A stretch of DNA of 64,000 nucleotides, taken from assembly GCF_024435075.2 (NCBI RefSeq), contig NZ_JAMZEG020000001.1, forward strand, positions 248,001 through 312,000, read 5' to 3'. The notes beneath the pieces are model-generated. The model was given only the letters and a program-made list of their open reading frames with translations, did no database searches and was not told the origin of the DNA. The translations under genes and the position numbers were made by a program. Each line of letters opens with the position of its first letter. Position 1 is the first letter of the stretch. This DNA is from Marinomonas maritima. GTDB taxonomy: Bacteria; Pseudomonadota; Gammaproteobacteria; Pseudomonadales; Marinomonadaceae. Below are positions 18,282-26,297 of this stretch, piece after piece.

Positions 18282-18707
18282 CATCACTGTCGCTAAATAG
18301 CTCCAACCTTGGTGCGACCGTATATAAATGTCACCTACCCAACGGGTATTGATATCCGTCGGATTGAACGCTCTTTGTAATAAGTGTGGTGTCGTGGGTT
18401 GCTCTTCACCCATTTTATAATAATGTGGTTTCTTCGGTCTTTTCGCGACCAACCCCAGTGTTTTCATTAATCTAGCCGTTTTAAACACACCAATTTTAAA
18501 CAATGCTTTTCTCAAGTCGATGACCAAGCGTCGCTTTCCATAAGAATGAAGAGACTCTTCAAATATCTTCACCATTCTCTGCTTGATGTCCTCATCTTCA
18601 GGGCGAACCAAAGATACGTAGTAATAGCTCGACACAGGGAGGTCAAATAATCGACATGCTCTCTGAATGGCTATCAAGGGCTCTGCCTTGATCAATTGTC
18701 GAATCAC
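18123..18707 (-). pseudogene. IS3-family transposase orfB, 3' truncated
   Basis: The frame begins with GTG overlapping the orfA stop (GTGA), the usual place for a programmed frameshift. Residues 1-143 match IS3 OrfB: the HTH_21 segment (SLHSYGKRRLVIDLRK) and the start of the integrase core (TRWVGDIYIRSHQGWSYLATVM), which carries only the first aspartate of the DDE triad. After residue 143, about position 18281, homology stops and a foreign tail of about 50 codons follows. A full OrfB has about 280 residues with a complete DDE triad, so this one is dead. Confidence 0.85.
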
Positions 18708-19090
18708 TTTAAGTTTGGATTGTCGCGTATGAACAAGGCGGTTGCTTTTTTTAACAGACGTACATCCTCTCTTGATTCTGCCAACTCTTTTTTGAGTTCT
18801 TCTATTAGCCGTTTATCTGCGTCTAAAGGGATCTTATTTTGAGTGAATTCGCCGCGTTGCTCATCTAAATACTGTTTTTTCCAACGAGCAACGGCTGTTG
18901 CTCCCGCTCCCGATATGTCCATAATCTGCTGGTTAGAATAGTGCTCTTCTACCATCAATCTAGCATATTCACATTTTTGTTTGGGCGTGTAATTTAGTCG
19001 TGTTTTTCGGGTTGTAATGGTCATGGTCTACTTCCTATATTTTAGTGAATTATAGGCTATAGGACTTTCTAGAATCATTAGACCATTACA
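18281..19090 (-). mobile_element. Truncated IS3-family insertion sequence
   Basis: The right part of an IS3-type element is present: end TGTAATGGTCTAATGATTC (reading from 19090 leftward), orfA, and the first half of orfB. The second half of orfB and the other terminal repeat are missing, replaced by the hairpin repeat. No matching inverted end is seen on the left. The element should be immobile alone. Confidence 0.8.
18704..19024 (-). CDS. IS3-family transposase orfA
   Basis: The protein has 106 residues with an N-terminal helix-turn-helix (KQKCEYARLMVEEHYSNQQI) and a C-terminal leucine-zipper-like helix (KRLIEELKKELAESREDVRLLKKA). This is the DNA-binding and dimerisation half of an IS3 transposase. 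It appears intact, but with a truncated orfB it cannot move the element. It could still bind ends of related copies. Confidence 0.85.
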   Translation of the reverse strand: MTITTRKTRLNYTPKQKCEYARLMVEEHYSNQQIMDISGAGATAVARWKKQYLDEQRGEFTQNKIPLDADKRLIEELKKELAESREDVRLLKKATALFIRDNPNLK

Positions 19091-19155
19091 GTTGAATGAT
19101 CTGAGAATAAGGGGAGCTCATCGATACTAAGCAGTAACTGCAGAATAGACACAAA

Positions 19156-19187
19156 AAAATCCGATTAAGAAAGCTTAATCGGATTTT
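19156..19187 (-). terminator. Terminator for the H-NS-family gene
   Basis: AAAATCCGATTAAG and CTTAATCGGATTTT form a perfect 14-bp stem with a 4-base loop. On the minus strand it is followed by seven T. It lies about 90 bp after the H-NS-family stop. Confidence 0.88.
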
Positions 19188-19277
19188 CTGAGGCTATTTA
19201 ATTAAATTCAACCCTAAAGTGAATAGCATTACTCAATGAGTCACTTTTTTATTTTTTGGTGCAAGTATCAAATAGGA

Positions 19278-19676
19278 CTATTTGATTTCTACGCTATCAC
19301 GGCTATTGCCCGCATCAAAATACGCTTGGAATACTTTTGGTGTACGGCCACGGCCAGTCCACTCGTGTGTTTCGCCTTCAACGGTCAGGCGATATTTTGG
19401 CTCAACCGTTTTGCCTTTTGCTGCGCCCGCTTTAGGAGTGGTTAGCAAGGCTACTTCCTCCATTGTTAGGCCGCTTTTAGCTATTAGGTTTGCAATCTCT
19501 TCTGCACGGGCAGATTTAAGCGCAAGTTCTGCGTCGTACGCTGCCGCTTCTTCTTTGGCTTTTTCAAGCGCGTTGTTGAAGCCTGCAATTAGGTTTTCAA
19601 GCTGTGCTACGCTCAACTCTTTAGCGGCTGCGCGTGCTTTTGCTTTATTTCCTGCTAATTCTAGTAATAAACTCAT
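19278..19676 (-). CDS. H-NS family nucleoid-associated protein
   Basis: The protein has 132 residues. The N-terminal half is a coiled-coil oligomerisation region rich in Ala, Glu and Lys. The C-terminal DNA-binding domain shows the H-NS core WTGRGRTPKVFQAYFDAG (about 106-123), matching the TGQGRTP-type AT-hook-like loop. A GGGGA ribosome site precedes the ATG. H-NS proteins silence AT-rich foreign DNA, of which this window holds a good deal. A strong terminator follows. Confidence 0.9.
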   Translation of the reverse strand: MSLLLELAGNKAKARAAAKELSVAQLENLIAGFNNALEKAKEEAAAYDAELALKSARAEEIANLIAKSGLTMEEVALLTTPKAGAAKGKTVEPKYRLTVEGETHEWTGRGRTPKVFQAYFDAGNSRDSVEIK

Positions 19677-20042
19677 TGGTGTCCCCTTTATCTGTTAAGA
19701 ACTGGTTGTCTGTTAAAAGCTGGTTGGTCCTGCACTGAAAAAGAGATCCATCCTTTACACTCAGTGGTGTGTTAAAATTAATACATTCGAATTTCCAGAA
19801 ATGGAAAAATAAAACGCTTTCATAACGGCCTGTGAATCTAAACCAGAAAAAAGTGATGTTTATCGTGTATTACAAATTGAGTATTAATTCATATCTTTAA
19901 AAACATTGAATTACTATCAGTACATTGTGGCGTGATTTTATACTATTTCAAGTTTCGTGGGAATTCTAATAAAAAACAACCTAACATGCTAATCAAATAA
20001 TGTGTCTAAACGGTTAGAAAAGTGTAAACAATAGGGTAATGA
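19677..20042. other. Intergenic region between H-NS-family gene and tex
   Basis: About 366 bp, AT-rich, between divergent genes; both promoters must lie here. A TTTCCAGAAATGGAAA inverted repeat is at about 19791-19806. No ORF or RNA gene is recognised. Confidence 0.4.
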
Positions 20043-22205
20043 ATGAATTCTATATCTGATAACTTAAGTCTAGAGTTTTCTATATTAAAAAAGTACAGCG
20101 ACAATGTTATTCAACTATTTGAAGAAGGGGCGACGGTCCCCTTCATCGCTCGATACAGAAAAGAAAACACAGGGGGAATGAGCGATATTGATTTACGCTC
20201 TTTTTATGATAAATGGCAGTATTTAGTCGAATTGAAAAAACGTAAAGAAAGCATACTGTCGCTATTAGCTGATGATTCTAGTGTTTCTGATGTAATAAGA
20301 AAAAAAATACAAAAAGCCATTTCGAAAAATGAGTTAGAAGATTTGTATTCGCCCTTTAAAAAAGTACGTAAGACGAAAGCGGATGAAGCAAAAGAGCAAG
20401 GGCTTCAGCCCTTGGCGGCGCAGATATGGGCAGGGCAGCGGTCTGATAGCGTGTCTGCTATTGAGTCATGGTGTAGGCAGAATAAGGTCATGATTTCTGC
20501 TGAGTTAGCGTTAGCCGGGGCAACTGAAATACTAAATGAAGTCATTTCGAATGACAGCGATGTTTTAAAGCAAGGGCGTATTGAATTGCTCAAAAATGGC
20601 GTATTAACCAGCCGTGTTTTACGGGGTAAAAAAGAATTAGGTGAAAAGTTTAGAGATTATTTTGATTATCAAGAGGGTATAAGTAAGGTGCCTCCTCATC
20701 GTTTACTTGCTCTATTCAGGGGTAAAAAAGAATCAATATTGAAATTAAGCATCTCCTTGAAAGGTGAAAAAAATTATCCTAACGCATTAGTATTCCCTCA
20801 TCTTAATCAACTGTTTGATACGGCGGAGCCAGCCTCTTCGCGAATAACGTCTTTGCAGCGTCGATATTTAAACATTGCTTGGGAGAATAAGCTGCTTCCT
20901 AAATTAGAAACGGATGTCCTTTCTCAACTTAAAGAGCGAGCGGAAGACAGCGCTATTCAAGTGTTTGCTGATAATCTTCAAGACTTATTGATGGCGGCGC
21001 CTGCAGGCGCCTATCGTGTATTAGGTGTCGACCCTGGTTTTCGAAATGGTGTTAAACTAGCGGTGATTGATGAGCAGGGTGGTTTGCTAGATCATGGTGT
21101 TATATATCCTCATGGGCCTCAAAACCGTGTTCAAGAAGCGAATGGGATACTTTCCCAGTTGATTCATAAACACAATATTGGCTGGGTCGCGATTGGTAAC
21201 GGTACTGCCTCACGAGAGACTGAAGCGCTGATCAGAACGCTCATTACTGAGTCAAACCTAGATTGTGGTGCGGTGGTGGTCAGCGAAGCTGGCGCTTCTG
21301 TGTATTCGGCGTCTCCTATTGCGATTCAGGAGTTTCCGAATTTAGACGTCACCATTCGCGGTGCTGTTTCTATTGCTCGACGTTTTCAAGATCCGCTTGC
21401 AGAGTTGGTGAAAATTGATCCTCAGGCTATTGGCGTGGGGCAATATCAGCACGATGTCAAAGTCTCTCAGTTGTCCAAATCCTTAGCCAATGTCGTAGAG
21501 GATTGCGTAAATTGGGTGGGTGTAGACATTAATCTCGCGTCGGTGTCTTTATTGTCCTATGTGTCTGGTTTAACCAATCGTTTAGCACAAAATATAGTGG
21601 ATTATCGACAGCAAAAAGGGCGTATAGAGTCACGCACTGAGCTGTTAAAAATAAAAGGCATTGGCGATAAATGTTTTGAGCAATGCGCTGGTTTTTTAAG
21701 AATACTGAACGGTAAAGAACCCTTGGATCAGTCTGGTGTGCACCCTGAGTCTTATGAGCTTGTTAAAAATATGGCCACGCATTTGGCGCTAAAAGCGAAT
21801 GATCTGCTTAACAATGGCGAAGCTTTACAAACGTTAAGACAATCGGCTCCAGCGTTTACCCAAGCCGGTGATTTTACCTACTCCGACATCTTGACTGAGC
21901 TTGCTAAACCAGGCCGAGATCCTCGTCCTGAGTTTCGCTATGCGTCTTTTGATCACAGTGTTCAAAAACTTGAAGACGTGCAAGAAGGCATGACCTTAGA
22001 GGGGGTTGTGACGAATGTCGCGGCATTTGGCGCTTTTGTTGACTTGGGCGTGCATCAAGATGGATTGATTCATATTTCACAGTTGGCAGACCGATTTGTG
22101 AAAGATCCGCGAGACTTTGTGCGTGTTGGTCAAGTGGTTAACGTGACGGTTTTAGAGGTGGATGTACAGCGTAAACGTATTGCCCTGAAAGCCAACGGGC
22201 TTTAA
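20043..22205 (+). CDS. tex: Tex family S1 RNA-binding protein
   Basis: The protein has 720 residues, somewhat shorter than E. coli YhgF/Tex (773). The typical Tex start is seen (EEGATVPFIARYRKENTGG), then a YqgF-like RNase H fold (about 325-455, VLGVDPGFRNGVKLAVID), helix-hairpin-helix segments (about 505-575, RTELLKIKGIGDKCFEQCAGFL) and a C-terminal S1 domain (about 640-715, GMTLEGVVTNVAAFGAFVDL). Tex proteins bind nucleic acids and take part in transcription-linked processes. It is monocistronic here, followed by a REP-like repeat cluster. Confidence 0.95.
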   Translation: MNSISDNLSLEFSILKKYSDNVIQLFEEGATVPFIARYRKENTGGMSDIDLRSFYDKWQYLVELKKRKESILSLLADDSSVSDVIRKKIQKAISKNELEDLYSPFKKVRKTKADEAKEQGLQPLAAQIWAGQRSDSVSAIESWCRQNKVMISAELALAGATEILNEVISNDSDVLKQGRIELLKNGVLTSRVLRGKKELGEKFRDYFDYQEGISKVPPHRLLALFRGKKESILKLSISLKGEKNYPNALVFPHLNQLFDTAEPASSRITSLQRRYLNIAWENKLLPKLETDVLSQLKERAEDSAIQVFADNLQDLLMAAPAGAYRVLGVDPGFRNGVKLAVIDEQGGLLDHGVIYPHGPQNRVQEANGILSQLIHKHNIGWVAIGNGTASRETEALIRTLITESNLDCGAVVVSEAGASVYSASPIAIQEFPNLDVTIRGAVSIARRFQDPLAELVKIDPQAIGVGQYQHDVKVSQLSKSLANVVEDCVNWVGVDINLASVSLLSYVSGLTNRLAQNIVDYRQQKGRIESRTELLKIKGIGDKCFEQCAGFLRILNGKEPLDQSGVHPESYELVKNMATHLALKANDLLNNGEALQTLRQSAPAFTQAGDFTYSDILTELAKPGRDPRPEFRYASFDHSVQKLEDVQEGMTLEGVVTNVAAFGAFVDLGVHQDGLIHISQLADRFVKDPRDFVRVGQVVNVTVLEVDVQRKRIALKANGL

Positions 22206-22293
22206 TAGATATACTTTTGCTCGTTCTTCGCCTTATAAAGTCTACGGGTTGGGTTGGGTAATGTTGTTGGTGATTTCGTGGTGAGTTGGTTTC

Positions 22294-22654
22294 GTAGGGC
22301 ATCATTAGCGGAGCGTGATGTGCCGTTCTCGCAGGTCATCGTTAATGGTCAGATCACGCCTCGCGCCTCGGCTAATCTGACCTACAAGACCTACGGGTGG
22401 TGTTGGTTTGAATTGAAGGGTTCGTAGGGCATCATTAGCGGAGCGTGATGTGCCGTTCTCGCAGGTCATCGTTAACCGTCAGATCACGCCTCGTGCCTCG
22501 GCTAATCTGACCTACAAGACCTACAAGACCTACGGGTGGTGTTGGTTTGAATTGAAGGGTTCGTAGGGCATCATTAGCGGAGCGTGATGTGCCGTTCTCG
22601 CAGGTCATCGTTAACCGTCAGATCACGCCTCGTGCCTCGTCTCATCTGACCTAC
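22294..22654. repeat. Three REP/BIME-like repeat copies
   Basis: Three copies of a 92-bp unit lie at 22294-22385, 22424-22515 and 22563-22654, nearly identical, and the spacers are also alike. Each unit has two imperfect hairpins: one headed by GTAG with GGCATCA/TGATGTGCC arms, and an inverted one ending CTGACCTAC (GTAGGTCAG on the other strand) with GGTCAGAT/ATCTGACC arms. GTAG-headed palindromes in head-to-head pairs are the mark of REP elements handled by REP-associated transposases (RAYT). The second spacer has a 9-bp duplication (CTACAAGAC). Confidence 0.8.
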
Positions 22655-22679
22655 GGAGTGTCGAATTTATGATGTTCTT

Positions 22680-22715
22680 GTAGGTTGGATGAGGGAGGTA
22701 CGACCGTGATCCAAC
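22680..22715 (+). repeat. Single REP-like palindrome of another type
   Basis: It begins GTAGGTTGGATGAGGG and closes with GTGATCCAAC, forming the stem GTTGGAT/ATCCAAC. The GTAG head is shared with the nearby array, but the arms differ, so it belongs to a second REP subfamily. Confidence 0.65.
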
Positions 22716-22767
22716 AAGGACTTATAAGTATCTACGGGTGTTGGCGTCATGATGTAAATCTATGCAA

Positions 22768-22796
22768 AAAAAACCGATTAGATACCTAATCGGTTT
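22768..22796 (-). terminator. Terminator after azoR
   Basis: AAACCGATTAG and CTAATCGGTTT form an 11-bp stem. On the minus strand it is followed by eight T, about 30 bp after the azoR stop. Confidence 0.9.
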
Positions 22797-22827
22797 CGGT
22801 CAACCTGTAAAGGGAATCAGGTCGGAA

Positions 22828-23421
22828 TTAAACAGCTACGGCGATTTGTGCTTTTGCTTGATTGAATGATGCTTCACCAGGCTCCCCCATGGCTTGTCCG
22901 CCCGCGATGAAGGTGTCTTTTACGTTTATGCCAACGAAGCCTAAGAATGTGTTTAGGTAAGGGATTTGGTGGTCCATTGGCGTTTCGGCCAAGAAGCTAC
23001 CGCTTGCTACAAACACATAGGCGTCTTTATTCAACAAACCAACAGGGCCGGTTTCTGTATACTTAAAGGTACGTCCAGCGCGAGCAATGTAGTCAAAATA
23101 AGACTTCAGTGTAGAAGGGATGCCAAAGTTGTACATAGGCGCAGAAACGGTTACAACATCTGCGGCTTCGATTTCGTTAATCAGCTCATCCCCAATAGCA
23201 ACAATGGCTTTTTGTTCTGCGGAACGATTTTCTTCCGGTGTAAACAAAGCGCCCAATGTTTCGCTAGTGAAATGCGGGAGTGGATTTGCATCAACATCAC
23301 GAACAACCACGTTCCCGTCAGGATTTTTTGCTAACCATTTTTCAATGAATTCGTTCGCTAGTTGGCGTGATTTTGAGTTTTCGCCAGAAGCGCTAGAGTC
23401 AATACGTAATAAAGTTGTCAT
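22828..23421 (-). CDS. azoR: FMN-dependent NADH-azoreductase
   Basis: The protein has 197 residues from the ATG at 23421 (MTTLLRIDSSAS); a longer in-frame start at 23448 adds nine residues unlike the family. It is a flavodoxin-like fold with the FMN phosphate loop DSSASGENSKSRQLA near the N-terminus, the PMYNFGIPSTLKSYFDYIAR motif (about 95-115) and ASGS near 145. It reduces azo dyes and quinones with NADH in E. coli. It is divergent from a LysR-type gene that probably regulates it. Confidence 0.93.
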   Translation of the reverse strand: MTTLLRIDSSASGENSKSRQLANEFIEKWLAKNPDGNVVVRDVDANPLPHFTSETLGALFTPEENRSAEQKAIVAIGDELINEIEAADVVTVSAPMYNFGIPSTLKSYFDYIARAGRTFKYTETGPVGLLNKDAYVFVASGSFLAETPMDHQIPYLNTFLGFVGINVKDTFIAGGQAMGEPGEASFNQAKAQIAVAV

Positions 23422-23589
23422 CTTAATAAATTCCCAATAATAATGCATTAAGCCTATTTGGCTTGGTTACTTGATAGTGGAATTATCATATATTCAATTT
23501 TTTAGATAAAAAAGTGACTTTTTCTGAGGATATTGATCGAAAAATACGATACTTTATTCTTCCCATGTTCCCAATCAAAGAGAGTTGCT

Positions 23590-24513
23590 ATGAAAGCCCC
23601 ACGAGTCACCCTAGAGCAATGGCGCGTATTGCAATTTGTTGTTGATAAAGGGGGGTTCGCTCAAGCGGCGGAAGCGCTCCACAAAAGTCAATCTTCGGTC
23701 AGTTATACCGTGGCAAAACTGCAAGAGCAGCTAGGTTATCCTTTATTAATCATTGAAGGGCGAAAAGCGAAGCTGACAGAGCGCGGTGAAGTGTTATTGC
23801 GCCGTTCACGCCATTTAATAAAGGAAGCGGTAGATTTAGAAGCACTTGCTCATACGTTGGGGCAGGGTTGGGAGCCAGAGTTGGAGTTAGTGGTTGATCA
23901 GGCGTTTCCAACTCCCGCTCTATTACGTGCTTTAAAAGCCTTTGAGCCACAAAGTCAAGGGACGCAGGTGCAGTTAAAAGAAGCTGTGCTCAGTGGCGGT
24001 GAAGAGGCACTCCGAAAAGGAAGTCCAGATTTGGTGCTGAGTTCAATCGTACCTAAAGGTTATCTTGCTGATCCAATTGTCGAGGTCGAGATGATCGCCG
24101 TGGCGGCCACCAGTCATCTATTGCATAAAGAAGCCGATCCGATTAACAACGAACGCTTGAGTCGAGAGTTACAAATTGTCATACGAGATTCGGCATCTGA
24201 GAGTTCAGTTGATGCTGGGTGGCTGGGTACTGATCGTCGTTGGACTGTGTCCAGCGTGCAATCTGCTTTAGAAATCGTGACCAGTGGTATTGGTTTCGCT
24301 TGGTTACCCAAAGCCGATTTGGAATATGCGCTGCAAAGTGAAAAACTCAAAAAACTGAAGTTAATCTCTGGTAGTGAACGCAATTTTCATATGTACGCTA
24401 TCTTTGGTAAAGGGGAGCGGACGGGGCCTGCGACGCGGCTTCTTGTTGAGCTCCTCCAAGCGGAATGCAATGTTTGCCCAAGGCGCTCGGATACACCACT
24501 TAATACCTATTAG
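23590..24513 (+). CDS. LysR-family transcriptional regulator
   Basis: The protein has 307 residues from ATG 23590 (MKAPRVTLEQW); the upstream extension to 23533 is not family-like. The N-terminal winged helix-turn-helix is clear (AAEALHKSQSSVSYTVAKLQEQLG, about 23-46), followed by a LysR substrate-binding domain (about 95-295). It is divergent from azoR across about 170 bp, the usual arrangement for a LysR regulator and its target. Its ligand is not visible. Confidence 0.9.
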   Translation: MKAPRVTLEQWRVLQFVVDKGGFAQAAEALHKSQSSVSYTVAKLQEQLGYPLLIIEGRKAKLTERGEVLLRRSRHLIKEAVDLEALAHTLGQGWEPELELVVDQAFPTPALLRALKAFEPQSQGTQVQLKEAVLSGGEEALRKGSPDLVLSSIVPKGYLADPIVEVEMIAVAATSHLLHKEADPINNERLSRELQIVIRDSASESSVDAGWLGTDRRWTVSSVQSALEIVTSGIGFAWLPKADLEYALQSEKLKKLKLISGSERNFHMYAIFGKGERTGPATRLLVELLQAECNVCPRRSDTPLNTY

Positions 24514-24799
24514 CAGCAGTAATATGGAGAGCAGGTTCTCCTAAAGGTGGCTCCAATATTATAAAGTGTATCTTATACTGCCCGTATTTCTGTGCAGCGT
24601 ATCATCATCGCGTTGATTTTTTCTGACAATCTTTATTACTCAGCCTCTTTGAAGTGTTACAAATCAGAGTTTTATTGTTCTTTGTGAAAATTGTCATTTT
24701 ATTTTTGACAATTTGGGTTGTGGCGATTTTGGCAAAAAGGTCTAATAAGCGCCATTCTATATTTATTCATAATTTCAAAACACCATACAAGGACGCTTC

Positions 24800-26167
24800 A
24801 TGACTCAGGACATCGTAATTCTTGCTGCTGGCAAGGGTAGCCGAATGAAATCCGCCTTCTCTAAGGTGCTGCACAATATTGGCGGGATCGCCATGGTAAA
24901 ACGTGTTCTTGCAACCGCAAGCGCTTTACCTGAATCCAAATTGCATCTAGTTGTAGGTCATCAAGGTGAACAAGTTGAAGCCAGTTGTCAGAATTTTTCT
25001 GCCAATGTTGTGTGGCAAAATGACCCGCAAGGAACCGGCGATGCATTGCGCAGAGTGGCGCCCTTTCTGCAAGATGATGGCGCAACACTCACACTGTATG
25101 GCGATGTACCGCTTATTCGCGCTAGCACATTAGAAAAAATGATCGCGCTGTCGACTTCTAATACTTTGGTCTTGTTAACCATTTCTCTCGATAATCCAAA
25201 GGGTTATGGCCGTATTGTACGTAATGATCAAGGCCACGTGACAGCTATCGTTGAGCAGAAAGACGCGTCAGAAAGCCAACTGTCTATTAAAGAAGTGAAC
25301 ACTGGAATTTTACTGGCGCCAAATAATCATCTTCAAGTTTGGCTTGCAGCCCTAACGAACAATAACGTACAGGGCGAATACTATTTGACCGATGTGATTG
25401 CCATGGCTGCTCACGATGGCGTTAATATCGTTACCGTCAATCCAGAAAATGAAGCCGAAGTAGCGGGTGTGAATGACCGTGTTCAGCTTGCGGCACTAGA
25501 ACGAGAGTTACAGCATCAACAAGCCATTGCCTTGATGCAAAACGGTGTGACTTTATTGGATCCATCGCGCATCGACATTCGTGGTGAATTGATTACGGGC
25601 AACGACGTCATTATTGATGTGAATTGTGTGTTTGAAGGCAATGTCGTTTTAGGCGACGGTGTTGAAATTGGACCAAACTGCCACCTTAAAAATTGCCGTG
25701 TTGGCAACAATACCATCATTAAAAGCAATACATTAATTGAAGGTAGCCAGATTGGCGAAGCCTGCGATATTGGACCATTTGCACGTTTACGTCCAGGAAC
25801 GCAACTGGCTAATAAAGCGAAGATTGGTAACTTTGTTGAAACCAAAAAAGCCATCATCGGCGAAGGCAGTAAAGTGAATCATTTAAGCTACATTGGCGAC
25901 ACTGAAATGGGCGCTAATGTGAACGTCGGTGCAGGTACCATTACCTGTAATTACGATGGTGTAAATAAATATCTTACTCAAGTCGCCGATAATGTTTTTA
26001 TCGGTTCTAACACATCACTGGTTGCACCAGTGCAAGTGGCGGAAGGGGCGACAATTGCGGCGGGTTCAACCATTACTAAGCACGTAGGCGAGAAGCAGCT
26101 AGCGTTTGCCCGAGCGCGACAAACCAACAAAGATAACTGGCCTAGACCGGTACCTGTAAAAAAATAG
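24800..26167 (+). CDS. glmU: Bifunctional GlcNAc-1-P uridyltransferase/GlcN-1-P acetyltransferase
   Basis: The protein has 455 residues, the normal length. The N-terminal pyrophosphorylase has LAAGKGSRMKS (8-18) and the QGTGDALRRV region; the C-terminal left-handed beta helix carries hexapeptide repeats and the acetyltransferase motifs (ETKKAIIGEGSKVNHLSYIGD and GAGTITCNYDGVNK). It makes UDP-GlcNAc from GlcN-1-P for peptidoglycan and lipopolysaccharide. It is followed by glmS, 130 bp away, as in many gammaproteobacteria. Confidence 0.97.
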   Translation: MTQDIVILAAGKGSRMKSAFSKVLHNIGGIAMVKRVLATASALPESKLHLVVGHQGEQVEASCQNFSANVVWQNDPQGTGDALRRVAPFLQDDGATLTLYGDVPLIRASTLEKMIALSTSNTLVLLTISLDNPKGYGRIVRNDQGHVTAIVEQKDASESQLSIKEVNTGILLAPNNHLQVWLAALTNNNVQGEYYLTDVIAMAAHDGVNIVTVNPENEAEVAGVNDRVQLAALERELQHQQAIALMQNGVTLLDPSRIDIRGELITGNDVIIDVNCVFEGNVVLGDGVEIGPNCHLKNCRVGNNTIIKSNTLIEGSQIGEACDIGPFARLRPGTQLANKAKIGNFVETKKAIIGEGSKVNHLSYIGDTEMGANVNVGAGTITCNYDGVNKYLTQVADNVFIGSNTSLVAPVQVAEGATIAAGSTITKHVGEKQLAFARARQTNKDNWPRPVPVKK

Positions 26168-26297
26168 TTTTTCTCTCTAACGTATGAGCGTATGTTTCAA
26201 ACAGGGTTAAAGATGAGAGCTGAAGCCGTCTTTAACTTCATCATATTTATAATGGTACTGAACGACGATTTAGTGCCAACGCAAGAAGGATTCTCCC

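Noticed and set aside
18049..18300. Plus-strand 83-codon ORF over the hairpin repeat
   Set aside because: It runs across three inverted repeats and the IS junction and is antisense to orfB; no ribosome site.
22294..22654. CRISPR-like spacing of the repeat cluster
   Set aside because: The repeats are 92 bp, the spacers are alike and not unique, and no cas genes are near; REP/BIME explains it.
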